A DNA stretch of 64,000 nt from Pseudomonas abieticivorans (GTDB taxonomy: Bacteria; Pseudomonadota; Gammaproteobacteria; Pseudomonadales; Pseudomonadaceae): the NCBI RefSeq assembly GCF_023509015.1, contig NZ_CP094975.1, positions 1,061,501-1,125,500 of the forward strand. Reading direction: 5' to 3'. Under the pieces are notes generated by a model that had not been told where the DNA came from, did no database searches, and saw nothing but the letters and a program-made list of their open reading frames with translations. The translations under genes were made by a program, and so were the position numbers. This document shows positions 9,769-19,949 of this stretch, in pieces; position 1 is the stretch's first letter; each line of letters opens with the position of its first letter.

Positions 9769-10575
9769 TCAGTGTTGCGAAGCTGCCGCCGCCGCGACCA
9801 CTGCGCGCGGGCGGCTGTTGCTGCGCAGGCCCTGCTCCAGCTCCATGCAGCGCTCCAGAAACAGGAACATGTAGTCGTAGCTCTTGCAAATGGCCCGGCG
9901 CAGTTCGGCCTGCAAGGCCAGGGTCGGCGAGTTGCCGGCCAGGGTGCAGATGATTTCCAGCGCCTCCCAAGGGTGCGCATCATCGTACTGGGCATGCATG
10001 CGCAACCACTTCATCGCCCGCTTGCGCCCCTCTTCCGGGAACGCCTCGGCATACTTGCCGGTGGAGCAGACCAACGCCGACCACTCGCCGGTGGCGCCTT
10101 CGATGGCGTAGTTGGTGGCCGCCACGGCAATGATCAACGGGTCGGCGGAACTGGTTTGCCAGCACCAATGGCTCAAGGCCTGCAACTCTGCCGGCACATC
10201 CTGCGCCTGCAAGTCGTCCAGGCTCACGCCGTGGGCATTGCACCAGTGCACCCAATAATCGGCATGGTTGAGCTCCACGCGAATATTACGCATCAGCCAG
10301 CGCCGGGCCATGTCTTCGCCTGGGTGGCGAGCAAACCGGGTCTTGGTCAGGTTTTGCGCCATGTACAGGGCAAACTGCTCCACCACCGGCCAACCACCCA
10401 CCAGGTACTGGCGCATGGTTTTGGGGCTCAGGCTGCCATCGCGCAGGTTGCGGTACAGCTCATGCTCCACCACTCGACGCTTGCTTTCGCTGCAGTCGCG
10501 AAGCAATTGCTGGGCCCAGCCTGGGTAGCTCGTCGGCTCCATGAGCGGACCGGTCCGGGTAAACGCCTCGATCAC
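9769..10575 (-). CDS. undA: UndA, 1-undecene-forming non-heme iron oxidase
   Basis: UndA oxidatively decarboxylates medium-chain fatty acids (lauric acid to 1-undecene), producing the volatile typical of many Pseudomonas. It has the heme-oxygenase-like fold and is often misnamed a TenA regulator. Counting from the start gives Glu101 and His104 in RVELNHADYW and His194 in RMHAQYDDAH, the residue numbers known for the crystallised Pf-5 enzyme; Glu159 (YAIEGATGEW), Asp198 and His201 complete the second metal set of this oxidase class. Translation starts at a GTG (10573-10575) with a strong AAGGAG 7 nt upstream. The gene is 41 bp downstream of a GGDEF/EAL gene on the same strand and may share its transcript. 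Confidence 0.93.
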   Translation of the reverse strand: MIEAFTRTGPLMEPTSYPGWAQQLLRDCSESKRRVVEHELYRNLRDGSLSPKTMRQYLVGGWPVVEQFALYMAQNLTKTRFARHPGEDMARRWLMRNIRVELNHADYWVHWCNAHGVSLDDLQAQDVPAELQALSHWCWQTSSADPLIIAVAATNYAIEGATGEWSALVCSTGKYAEAFPEEGRKRAMKWLRMHAQYDDAHPWEALEIICTLAGNSPTLALQAELRRAICKSYDYMFLFLERCMELEQGLRSNSRPRAVVAAAAASQH

Positions 10576-10616
10576 TGCCTGACTCCTTGTTATTAGTGAT
10601 AGTCAAGCCTGCACCC

Positions 10617-13076
10617 TTAACGAAAGGTGCCAGGCGCCTTGAACAGCAATGGGCGTGAGCGACCTTCGCGACGTTGCAGGCTGTCACAGGTGAACACCTG
10701 TGGACGTTCTATCAGATATCCCTGTGCGTAATCCACTCCGATTTCCAACAAAGCCTGCTCGATCAGCGGCGTTTCGACGAATTCGGCGATAGTTTGCTTA
10801 CCCATCACATGGCCGATGTGGTTGATCACCTCGACCATGGCGCGGTTGACCGGGTCGTCGAGCATGTCCTTGACGAAACTGCCGTCGATCTTCAAGTAGT
10901 CCACCGGCAAGTGCTTGAGGTAGGCGAACGAGGACATACCGGCGCAGAAGTCGTCCAAAGAAAACTTGCAGCCCAAACTCTTCAGCTCGTTGATAAAACG
11001 GATGGCGCTGCCCAGGTTGGAAATTGCCGCGGTCTCGGTGATCTCGAAGCAGATCAACTGCGGCGCGATGGCAAAGCGCTGGAACTGCTCGCGCAGGTAA
11101 CCAAGGAACTCGTCGTCGCCGATGCTGATGCCCGACAAGTTGATCGCGCACATGGCCAGTGGCCCCTTGGGGGCTTCGTTCATGCACTGTTGGATGACCT
11201 TGAAAACGTTATGCACCACCCAGCGGTCCAGCGCGGTCATCAAGCCGTAGCGCTCGGCCGCCGGAATGAAGCTTTCCGGCAGGATCACCCGGCCGCTTTC
11301 ATCGTGCAGGCGCAGCAGGATCTCGATGTGCCCACCCTGGTTATCGCTGCGGCCCAGCGCGGCGATTTCCTGGGCGTACAAGCAAAAGCGGTTTTCCTCC
11401 AGTGCCATGTGCAAACGCTGCACCCAGGCCATTTCGCCGAAGCGCATGGACAGTTCGGTGTCGTCGGCGTGGTACACCTGCACGCGGTTACGGCCTTTTT
11501 CCTTGGCCATGTAGCAGGCCATGTCGGCTGCACGCAGTGACGATTCCAGGGTGGTCGGGGCCTGGGTGATGTGTACCAGGCCAATACTGATGGTGGTGAC
11601 GAAGGGCCGCCCCTTCCACACGAAATGCAGGTTCTGCACGGTCTGGCGCAGGGTTTCGGCGATTTTCTCTGCGACCTCGGGCGGGCAGTTCTCCAGCAGG
11701 ATGCCAAATTCGTCGCCACCCAGCCGCGCCAGGGTGTCGCCCTCGCGCAGGCCGGACTGCAGCAAGGTGCAAATATGCCGCAGCAACTCGTCCCCGGCGG
11801 CATGCCCGCAGGTATCGTTGACCAGTTTGAACTGGTCCAGGTCCAGGAACATCAGCGAGTGGCGGCCCTGTTGCCGGGCCAGGCTGGCCAGGGTCAGCTC
11901 CAGGCGGTATTCGAACTCGCGACGGTTGGCCAGGCCCGTCAAGGCGTCATGTGTGGCCTGCCAGGACAGGTTGGCAATGTACTGGCGCTCTTGGGTCATG
12001 TCGTGCAATACCAGCACCGTGCCGCTGATCTTGCCATCGGTGAAGATCGGCGCCCCCACCAGGGTGACCGACACGGTGCTGCCGTCCAGGCGCTGGATCA
12101 GCTTGGCATGCTCGCTGCCGCCCTTGAGCTCACCGCCCAGGATGTGCTCGATCAGGGTAAAGCTGTCTTTCTCGGCGTTTTCATCCAGCAGGTTGAACAA
12201 CGCCGCCAGCGGCAAGCCATTGGCCTGCTGGGCATTCCAGTGGGTGAGCTGTTCGGCGGCCGGGTTCATGTAGGCGATGGCACCGTCGACGTCGGTGGTA
12301 ATGACCCCATCGCCGATCGACGCCAGGGTGACCTGGGCGCGTTCTTTTTCCACCTGCAGGGCGGTGGCGAACGCATGCCGCTGCGACAACAGCCGCGCCG
12401 TCAGCCACAGTGCCAAGGCGATCAGCAGTAGTGCGGTGCCCAGGTTGATCGATACCAACAGGCGCAACAGGAAACGCGAGCCCTCGCCCAACGAGTCGCT
12501 GAACGCTTTGGCAGCGGGCGTGACACCGTCGTTGATCGCCTGGATCTGCGCTTTCCAGCGTTCGATGTCTTCGGCGTTGGCCTTGCCACTGGAAATGCCT
12601 TGATGCATTTGCTGGGCGACCGAGTCGAGTTGCACCAGGTAGCCGTCACCGACCGTCCAGCGCTCGATGGCCCGCTCCAGGTAACTGAAGTGGCGAAAAT
12701 TAAGGTACAGCCAGATGATGCTGTTGACGTCGTCGGGGTGGTTGCCACCCTGCAACAGGCCTTTGCGCGCGGCGACCAGATCTGGCTCGGGCTGGTCCAG
12801 GGCAATGCGCAGGTCATGCCCGCCTTGCGGCACGGCGATCACCTCAATGTATTTTTTGAAGGCGCGCTCGTCGCGGCTGTCGGCGTACTGGCTGAGGTAG
12901 TAAATGGCGTCTTTCTGGCCCTTGGACCACAGGCTTTCGCCGGCCACGTAACCACGCACGGCCGACAGGGCATAAAGGCTGATGCACCCCAGCAATGCCT
13001 GGAACAGGACGACGGCGATGAAAGGCCAGACGATGCCCAATAACCGTGGCGTTTCGAGAGTCCGATTTTGCTTCAT
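10617..13076 (-). CDS. Membrane PAS-GGDEF-EAL cyclic-di-GMP protein
   Basis: An 819-aa inner-membrane signalling protein. An N-terminal membrane segment (residues ~10-35) and a second near ~215-235 enclose a periplasmic sensor region. A PAS domain follows (TLASIGDGVITTDVDGAIAY), then GGDEF with an intact LARLGGDEFGILL, so diguanylate cyclase activity is possible. The EAL domain is variant: HIEILLRL in place of EALLR, but the later acidic and lysine residues are present (CFEITETAAIS, FSLDDFCAGMSSFAYL, YLKIDGSFVKD, AEFVET, YAQGYLIERPQ), so phosphodiesterase activity is plausible. ATG 13074-13076 has AAGGGA upstream. Which activity dominates cannot be told from sequence. Confidence 0.9.
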   Translation of the reverse strand: MKQNRTLETPRLLGIVWPFIAVVLFQALLGCISLYALSAVRGYVAGESLWSKGQKDAIYYLSQYADSRDERAFKKYIEVIAVPQGGHDLRIALDQPEPDLVAARKGLLQGGNHPDDVNSIIWLYLNFRHFSYLERAIERWTVGDGYLVQLDSVAQQMHQGISSGKANAEDIERWKAQIQAINDGVTPAAKAFSDSLGEGSRFLLRLLVSINLGTALLLIALALWLTARLLSQRHAFATALQVEKERAQVTLASIGDGVITTDVDGAIAYMNPAAEQLTHWNAQQANGLPLAALFNLLDENAEKDSFTLIEHILGGELKGGSEHAKLIQRLDGSTVSVTLVGAPIFTDGKISGTVLVLHDMTQERQYIANLSWQATHDALTGLANRREFEYRLELTLASLARQQGRHSLMFLDLDQFKLVNDTCGHAAGDELLRHICTLLQSGLREGDTLARLGGDEFGILLENCPPEVAEKIAETLRQTVQNLHFVWKGRPFVTTISIGLVHITQAPTTLESSLRAADMACYMAKEKGRNRVQVYHADDTELSMRFGEMAWVQRLHMALEENRFCLYAQEIAALGRSDNQGGHIEILLRLHDESGRVILPESFIPAAERYGLMTALDRWVVHNVFKVIQQCMNEAPKGPLAMCAINLSGISIGDDEFLGYLREQFQRFAIAPQLICFEITETAAISNLGSAIRFINELKSLGCKFSLDDFCAGMSSFAYLKHLPVDYLKIDGSFVKDMLDDPVNRAMVEVINHIGHVMGKQTIAEFVETPLIEQALLEIGVDYAQGYLIERPQVFTCDSLQRREGRSRPLLFKAPGTFR

Positions 13077-13244
13077 GAGGTCCCTTGCATCAGCAGCGCC
13101 AGACAACCACCCGCGTAAAAACCTGCTCGCATCAGCACAGACTAGGCTAATTTCGAGAAGTACAAAGGGTGCCCGTTTACAGGCATGACTTTTTATTCAG
13201 CGCCGCACTTTACAGGCCTATCCAAATGGATAGCTAGAGTTGAT

Positions 13245-15077
13245 TCAAATCTGCTGCAAATGACCATAGAGCCTGGCGTAAAGGCCCCCGTCGGCGATCA
13301 GTTGTTGATGATCCCCGTCTTCTGCAATGCGCCCACCGTCGAACACCAACACCCGATCGGCCTGCTTAACCGCAGACAGGCGATGGGCAATGATCAGCGT
13401 AGTTCGCCCCTGCAGAAAACGCGCAAGCGCTTGATGCAAATTGTATTCGGTGGCCGCGTCGAGCGCCGAAGTGGCCTCGTCGAGGATCACCACCTTGGGC
13501 TCGGCCAACACCATGCGGGCAATCGCCAGGCGCTGGCGCTGCCCGCCCGATAGCCTTACGCCCGAGCGCCCGACCACGCTGTCCAGGCCCTGGGGCAAGG
13601 CGCGGATGGTGGCGTCGAGCTGGGCGATGGCCAAGGCATCCCAGCAGGCCTGGTCGCTGCGCTCGCGGCCCATGGACAGGTTGGCGCGCACGGTGTCGTT
13701 GAACAGCGACGGGTGCTGCAGCACCACCGCGACGTTTTCACGCAAGGTGTCCAGGCCGATTTCCTGTTGGGTGGAGCCACCGAATCGGATGCTGCCCTGC
13801 TCGGCGGTGTACAGCCCCAACAACAGTTGCACCAGGGTGCTTTTGCCGCCGCCACTGGCACCGACGATGGCAACCTTTTCACCCGGGGCGATGGACAGGT
13901 TCAACTGGTCGAGCACACGCTCCTCGCCATAGCCGAAACTCAAGTCGTGCACCTGGATGCCCACGGTATCGCGATTCTTGAATGGGTCCACCCCACCCGG
14001 GTATTGCGGCTCGTCGGCCCGGGCCAGCAGTTCATTGAGCCGGGTCAACGCCCCGCCTGCAGCGTAATAGGCGTACTGCAGGTTGAGCAGTTGCTCAACC
14101 GGGCCGATCATGAACCACAGGTAGCTGAACACCGCGAGCATCTGGCCGATGGACAGGCCGGAGAACAGCACGGTCAGCATCGCTGCGGCGCGGAAGATGT
14201 CGATGCCAAATTGAAACAGCAAGCCACTGGCACGCCCGCTGGCATCGCTCTTCCACTGCGAGGCCACGGCATAGTCGCGCACCTCGCGGGCACGCAGGCC
14301 CAGACGCCCGAGAAAAAAGCCCTGGCGATTGCTGGCGCGCACTTCCTGGATGGCCTCCAGGGTTTCGGTCAAGGCCTGGGTAAAGCGTGAGGTGCTATCG
14401 TTTTCCAGCTTTTTGAGGTGCTTGACCCGCTTGCCCAACTGCACGGTCGCAAAGATCACCAAAGGGTTGAACAGCAAGATCAGCAATGCCAGCTTCCAAT
14501 GCATCCACATCAGAATGCTGGCGGTGCCAACCAGGGTCAGCACGGCCACCAGGAACTTGCTCAGGGTTTCCCCGACGAACTTGTCCAGGGTGTCCAGGTC
14601 GGTGACCAAATGCGTGGTCACGGTGCCGCTGCCCAGGCTTTCGTACTCACTCAGGGAGATGCGCTTGAGCCGCTCGATCAGGCGGATACGCAGGCGATAG
14701 ACGATGTCTTTGGCCAGCCCGGCAAACAGCCGCGCCTGCACCACGTTGAACAGCAACGCACCGCAGCGCAGGACGAAGGTCACCAGCAGCATCAGGCCGA
14801 TGTAACCGGCGGCCACTTGGGCACCCGGCGGCAGCACGTGGTTCATGAACTTGAGCGCGGTGTCGCCATGGCCCAGCAGCACTTCGTCGACCAGCAAGGG
14901 CAGCAGCAACGGGATCGGCACGCTGCACAGGGTGGCCAGCAGCGCCACGCCGTTGGCGACCCACAGGGATTTGCGGTGCCGCAGGGCCAGTTGCCGAATG
15001 TGCGCCCAACTCAAGCGGTCTGGCTGTACCGGCTCCGGGCGCAGTTGAAGGTCCGTGGGGCCGGGTAAATCAAGCAT
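13245..15077 (-). CDS. ABC exporter, fused membrane and ATPase domains
   Basis: A 610-aa half-transporter of the MsbA/MDR exporter type with an N-terminal six-helix membrane domain (residues ~40-330) and a C-terminal ATPase. Walker A is VGASGGGKSTLVQ, the signature RLSGGQRQRLAIAR, Walker B VVILDEATSALD and the H-loop IIAHRLSAVKQ. It probably works as a homodimer; the substrate is unknown. The start overlaps the end of the DsbA-like gene by 8 bp, so it is translationally coupled to it, and TrhO lies just before that gene. The small hairpin CTATCC-AAAT-GGATAG at 13219-13234 lies downstream but has no T-run. Confidence 0.92.
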   Translation of the reverse strand: MLDLPGPTDLQLRPEPVQPDRLSWAHIRQLALRHRKSLWVANGVALLATLCSVPIPLLLPLLVDEVLLGHGDTALKFMNHVLPPGAQVAAGYIGLMLLVTFVLRCGALLFNVVQARLFAGLAKDIVYRLRIRLIERLKRISLSEYESLGSGTVTTHLVTDLDTLDKFVGETLSKFLVAVLTLVGTASILMWMHWKLALLILLFNPLVIFATVQLGKRVKHLKKLENDSTSRFTQALTETLEAIQEVRASNRQGFFLGRLGLRAREVRDYAVASQWKSDASGRASGLLFQFGIDIFRAAAMLTVLFSGLSIGQMLAVFSYLWFMIGPVEQLLNLQYAYYAAGGALTRLNELLARADEPQYPGGVDPFKNRDTVGIQVHDLSFGYGEERVLDQLNLSIAPGEKVAIVGASGGGKSTLVQLLLGLYTAEQGSIRFGGSTQQEIGLDTLRENVAVVLQHPSLFNDTVRANLSMGRERSDQACWDALAIAQLDATIRALPQGLDSVVGRSGVRLSGGQRQRLAIARMVLAEPKVVILDEATSALDAATEYNLHQALARFLQGRTTLIIAHRLSAVKQADRVLVFDGGRIAEDGDHQQLIADGGLYARLYGHLQQI

Positions 15078-15711
15078 GGGCCGCCCGCTCGAGCCAGCGA
15101 TGCAGCAAGGGGGCCAGCGCGTCGAGGGGCTGGTAGCCGTTGGTCAACAGCGCCAATTGGCCGTTGCGCTCGGCAAGCAGCGTTGGGAACCCGGCGATGC
15201 CCAGGTCCTGCACCCAACTGAAATCAGCCGCGGTGGCTTGCTCCACGTCAGCGCTGTGGAACGCTTGCGCGAATTCGATACGGGGGATGCCGGCGGCTTC
15301 GGCCAGTTCCGCCAGCGTCGGTACCTGGGTCACGTCGCGGCCTTGGGTATAGAACGCTTTCTGGATCAATTCGACCAACGCCCCAACGGCGCTCGGGTCG
15401 AGCGCCCGGGCGGCGACCACGGCCCGGCAAGCGGGCTCGGTGTCATAGACAAAACCATCGGGCAAAGCCCCTTGCAGCGTGAACGGCTGGCCGGTGGCCT
15501 CGGTGACCGCCTGCCAGTGTTCCAGGATGTAGCTGCGCTTGGTGGGGTCCAATGCCGCACCGCTGCCGGTGCGCAAACCGCCCACTACCCAGTGGGTTTG
15601 CACGCCTGCCGCGCGCGCCTGCTCGATCAAGGCCTTGGCCACTGGTGCAAACCCCCAGCACCAGGAGCACATCGGGTCCATCACGTAGATCAGGCGGGCG
15701 GCATTGGGCAT
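15070..15711 (-). CDS. DsbA-family thioredoxin-fold protein (FrnE/HCCA-isomerase-like)
   Basis: A 213-aa cytoplasmic DsbA-superfamily protein without a signal peptide. The redox motif is CSWC (residues 15-18, in MDPMCSWCWGFAP) at the first strand, and the cis-proline loop is GIAGFPTLLAERNG. This arrangement is typical of the FrnE-like / hydroxychromene-isomerase group, some of which are linked to oxidative stress. It lies 3 bp after trhO and overlaps the ABC exporter gene. The function is not known precisely. Confidence 0.85.
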   Translation of the reverse strand: MPNAARLIYVMDPMCSWCWGFAPVAKALIEQARAAGVQTHWVVGGLRTGSGAALDPTKRSYILEHWQAVTEATGQPFTLQGALPDGFVYDTEPACRAVVAARALDPSAVGALVELIQKAFYTQGRDVTQVPTLAELAEAAGIPRIEFAQAFHSADVEQATAADFSWVQDLGIAGFPTLLAERNGQLALLTNGYQPLDALAPLLHRWLERAAHA

Positions 15712-15714
15712 GGC

Positions 15715-16653
15715 TTAGACCTCGGCAGCTTTGCGGTAATTATGGCCTATGGGGTGCGGTTGGTTGCGTGCCTTGGCCAATTCAATTTGTTTTTGGCGGT
15801 CGATGGCGCTCTTGCGGGTTTTCTCGCTCAGGCTGTCCCAGCAATGCGGGCAGCTGATGCCGGCCACGTAATGCTCGGATTGGCGGTCCTGGACGCTGAT
15901 GGGCGTGCGGCAAGCGTGGCATTGATCGTAATCGCCTTCGCTCAGGTCATGGCGCACGGTGACGCGGTTGTCGAACACGAAGCAGTCGCCCTGCCACTTG
16001 CTTTGCTCCTGCGGCACTTCTTCCAGGTACTTGAGAATGCCACCCTTGAGGTGGAATACCTCGCCGTAGCCTTCGCTGAGCATGTAGCTGCTGGCTTTTT
16101 CGCAACGGATGCCGCCGGTGCAGAACATCGCGACCTTTTTGTGCACGGCCGGGTTGAAGTTGGCCTTGATGTAATCCGGGAACTCGCGAAACGAGGTGGT
16201 CTTGGGGTCGATCGCCCCTTGGAAGGTGCCGATGGACACTTCGTAGTCGTTACGGGTGTCGATCAGCAACACCTCGGGATCATTGATCAGCGCGTTCCAG
16301 TCCTGGGGCTCGACGTAGGTACCCACCTTGCGGCTGGGGTCTACGCCGGGCACGCCGAGGGTGACGATTTCTTTCTTGAGCTTGACCTTGGTCCGATAGA
16401 ACGGCTGCTCGTCGCAGTAGGACTCTTTGTGGTCGATGTCGTCCATGCGCGCATCGTTCTTGAGCCAGGCAAGCAAGCCGTCGATGCCTTCGCGGCTACC
16501 AGAGACGGTACCGTTGATGCCTTCTTCGGCGATCAACAGGGTGCCTTTGATGTCGTTGTCGACCATGGCCTGCAACAGGGGCTCGCGCAGGGCGACGTAA
16601 TCTTCAAGGGTGACGAACTTATACAGTGCCGCCACGACGATTTTCTGAGTCAT
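15715..16653 (-). CDS. trhO: tRNA uridine(34) hydroxylase TrhO (rhodanese-domain protein, YceA)
   Basis: TrhO (312 aa) makes 5-hydroxyuridine at the tRNA wobble position using O2. An N-terminal acylphosphatase-like domain ([16 protein letters not shown]) is followed by a rhodanese domain with [10 protein letters not shown] and the active-site loop [17 protein letters not shown]-terminal cysteine-rich part ([20 protein letters not shown]) looks zinc-binding. It is the first gene of a three-gene minus-strand unit with the DsbA-like and ABC exporter genes. Confidence 0.94.
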   Translation of the reverse strand: MTQKIVVAALYKFVTLEDYVALREPLLQAMVDNDIKGTLLIAEEGINGTVSGSREGIDGLLAWLKNDARMDDIDHKESYCDEQPFYRTKVKLKKEIVTLGVPGVDPSRKVGTYVEPQDWNALINDPEVLLIDTRNDYEVSIGTFQGAIDPKTTSFREFPDYIKANFNPAVHKKVAMFCTGGIRCEKASSYMLSEGYGEVFHLKGGILKYLEEVPQEQSKWQGDCFVFDNRVTVRHDLSEGDYDQCHACRTPISVQDRQSEHYVAGISCPHCWDSLSEKTRKSAIDRQKQIELAKARNQPHPIGHNYRKAAEV

Positions 16654-16713
16654 GGATAAAACGCTCCAGGTGGTCGACCTCGCAAAGGACGGACCGGATT
16701 AAATAAACTTCAT

Positions 16714-16749
16714 AAAAAAACGCGCCAACGGAGTGATCCGCTGGCGCGT
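16714..16749 (-). terminator. Rho-independent terminator after bolA
   Basis: On the minus strand ACGCGCCAGCGGA-TCAC-TCCGTTGGCGCGT forms a long stem-loop followed directly by a run of seven T. It ends the bolA transcript (stop at 16791) before trhO. Confidence 0.85.
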
Positions 16750-16790
16750 CGGGATTTTAGCAAAATCCGCAGGCCTTTTGTTGCCGCAGG

Positions 16791-17084
16791 TCAATGACCG
16801 CCGGCACAGGTGGGGGACGCAGGCGCCGCCCCGACCTTAACCCACTCCTCTGGCGTGTAGGTGTGCAGCGCCAGGGCATGGAACTGCCCCATCAGCTCAC
16901 CCAGAGTGGCGTAGACCTTTTGATGGCGCTTCACGCTGTTGAGGCCGGCGAATTGTTCGCTGACCAGAATGGCCTTGAAGTGCGTTTCCAGGCCCCGGCT
17001 GTGCATGTGGCTCTCATCAAGCACTTGCAAATGCTGGGGTGCGAGGGCCACCAGGGCCCCCTCGATACGTTGTTGCATGGGCAT
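16791..17084 (-). CDS. bolA: BolA family protein
   Basis: A 97-aa BolA protein, a small KH-like fold that partners monothiol glutaredoxins in iron-sulfur handling or stress and shape regulation. The family core is HSRGLETHFKAILVSEQFAG and NSVKRHQKVYATLGEL, with the conserved histidine in VKRHQ. The ATG at 17082-17084 has GCGGAG 6 nt upstream; MQQRIEG two codons later is an alternative. It lies 12 bp after the DUF2059 gene and is followed by a strong terminator. Confidence 0.9.
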   Translation of the reverse strand: MPMQQRIEGALVALAPQHLQVLDESHMHSRGLETHFKAILVSEQFAGLNSVKRHQKVYATLGELMGQFHALALHTYTPEEWVKVGAAPASPTCAGGH

Positions 17085-17096
17085 GAACGGCTCCGC

Positions 17097-17630
17097 TTAC
17101 GGCTTTTTGGCCGGCGCAGCTGGGGTGGCGGCAGGTTTGGCCGGCGCCAGCTCGTTGGTCATGTCAGCCAACAGTTTGTTGACCACAGGCACCGCGCTTT
17201 CCAGCTTTTGCTGGGTGATCTGGGCGGATTGCTGGGTCACGGACGGCATTTTCTCCAGGACTTTCTTGCCCAGTGGCGACTGGTAGAACTTGACCAGGTC
17301 CTTGAGCTCCTGCTCGGTGAAGGTGTCGGTGTACAGCTTGACCATGTCCGGCTTGAGCTTCGGCCAGCCAATGGCCTGGTCCAGGGCGGCGTTGGCCTTG
17401 GCCTGGTAGGTTTCAAGCAGGGCGCGCTTGGAGTCAGGCGCCTTGGTTTGCTCGAAGCGCTGGGCGAACATCTGCTGCACTTGCATGTAGACAGGGGTAC
17501 CCAGCTTGTCGGCGTGCGCCATCATCAGGAAGCTTTCGGCACTGGCGTTATGGCTGGCGGTATCGGCGAGCACCGAGCCGCTGGCGCAAACCAGAGCAAC
17601 CGCGGTACAGAGGGCACGAAGACGGGTCAT
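17097..17630 (-). CDS. DUF2059-domain exported protein
   Basis: A 177-aa protein with a Sec signal peptide (MTRLRALCTAVALVCASGSVLA, cut after Ala) and a DUF2059 domain, recognisable from YTDTFTEQELKDLVKFYQSP and GKKVLEKMPSVTQQ. The C-terminus is an Ala/Pro/Lys-rich tail. It is probably periplasmic; the function is unknown. It is upstream of bolA on the same strand with a 12-bp gap. Confidence 0.85.
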   Translation of the reverse strand: MTRLRALCTAVALVCASGSVLADTASHNASAESFLMMAHADKLGTPVYMQVQQMFAQRFEQTKAPDSKRALLETYQAKANAALDQAIGWPKLKPDMVKLYTDTFTEQELKDLVKFYQSPLGKKVLEKMPSVTQQSAQITQQKLESAVPVVNKLLADMTNELAPAKPAATPAAPAKKP

Positions 17631-17802
17631 CGAGTTTCCTTAATTTGCAGGCGAGGTAAAACCCCAGAATCGATCATTCTGCGCCCAAGGACGCATTTCG
17701 CTCAACCCCGGGCTACGGACGGCACATGAAACCGGTTGAACCCACGCACGCAAACGCGGCCTAAACTGCGGAACCGGACCTTTATAAAGGAGTGTGAGCA
17801 GC

Positions 17803-19197
<1,395 letters not shown>

Positions 19198-19288
19198 GCC
19201 TTTTGCCATTGATCGGCGCGGAACCTCTCCAACTCCGCGCTGGACTAACCTTTATGGCAAAAGGATTAATCCATTCTGGAGAGCAGCA

Positions 19289-19474
19289 ATGTTCGGCAAA
19301 CGCGCGCAAGATCAAGCCCCCAGCACCCACTTTCGAAGTGACCGGGTAACCCGCGAGAACGGGCTGTTCTTTTTCGTGACCCGGGAACGCACCCAGGAAG
19401 GGCCGTATGACAGCCGGGAAGAGGCTGAGCGTGGGTGCGATCAGTATGTGGAGCGCATGCGCAAACGGGCTTGA
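19289..19474 (+). CDS. Small conserved Pseudomonas protein (DUF6316-like)
   Basis: A 61-aa protein, MFGKRAQDQAPSTHFRSDR..., with a conserved-looking centre (NGLFFFVTRERTQEGPYDSR) ending in a charged helix. I recognise it as resembling the DUF6316 family from memory; no function is known. A GGAGAGC lies 5 nt before the ATG, which supports translation. It converges on the lipoprotein gene. Confidence 0.7.
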   Translation: MFGKRAQDQAPSTHFRSDRVTRENGLFFFVTRERTQEGPYDSREEAERGCDQYVERMRKRA

Positions 19475-19501
19475 ATGGCGGCGCCTTGATCGCAGGCAAA
19501 T

Positions 19502-19519
19502 CCGTCCCTACAGGGACGG
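19502..19519. terminator. Hairpin between convergent genes (REP-like)
   Basis: CCGTCCC-TACA-GGGACGG is a perfect 7-bp stem. The following GATCCGCGAA resembles a REP arm. It lies between the convergent small gene and the lipoprotein gene; there is no T-run, so its role as a terminator is uncertain. Confidence 0.4.
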
Positions 19520-19547
19520 GTTGATCCGCGAAAATGGCCCTGCACGG

Positions 19548-19949
19548 TTACTGCGCGTGCAAACGCCCCAACCCCGGCGGCACGCCGTTGCCGTCGGTAG
19601 ATTGCCAAGGCCCGTTCGGGCTGGTCGACCAGCTCCAGCCGCCGTCCCAACGGTAGTAGGTACGTTGGCGGTAATACACATCTTCCTGGGTTTCCAGCAC
19701 GTACACCCCTAACCGCGGGTCCCAATGGCTTGCACCGCCCGGCGGCGGCGCGAAGCTGGCAGAGGTGCGCGGCATTGGCTTGGCGGCAGGCGTGGCCGGG
19801 GCGCTGGGCTTGGTGCTTGGCACCGGGGCCGGTACGGGCACCGGCAGTGGCTCGATGGTCGGCCCGGACGGCGCGGCAGGCCGATGGCTGGTACAGGCGC
19901 TCAGGGCCACCACCAGGCTCAATAGGGAAAGGCGTACCAAGGTTTTCAT
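19548..19949 (-). CDS. Proline-rich lipoprotein coupled to ccmI
   Basis: A 133-aa predicted lipoprotein: signal peptide [19 protein letters not shown] with lipobox ALSAC and Cys19. Residues ~25-60 are Pro/Ala/Val-rich ([12 protein letters not shown]); the C-terminal part is tyrosine/tryptophan-rich ([17 protein letters not shown]). Its ATG overlaps the ccmI stop by 4 bp (ATGA), so it is the last gene of the ccm operon. I do not recognise a named family. The position suggests an envelope role linked to cytochrome c maturation, but that is inference. Confidence 0.75.
   Translation of the reverse strand: MKTLVRLSLLSLVVALSACTSHRPAAPSGPTIEPLPVPVPAPVPSTKPSAPATPAAKPMPRTSASFAPPPGGASHWDPRLGVYVLETQEDVYYRQRTYYRWDGGWSWSTSPNGPWQSTDGNGVPPGLGRLHAQ

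Noticed and set aside
9769..10575. TenA thiaminase or TenA transcriptional regulator
   Set aside because: The metal ligands E101/H104/H194 and the whole sequence fit UndA, and the TenA thiaminase cysteine site is not seen; no DNA-binding domain is present.
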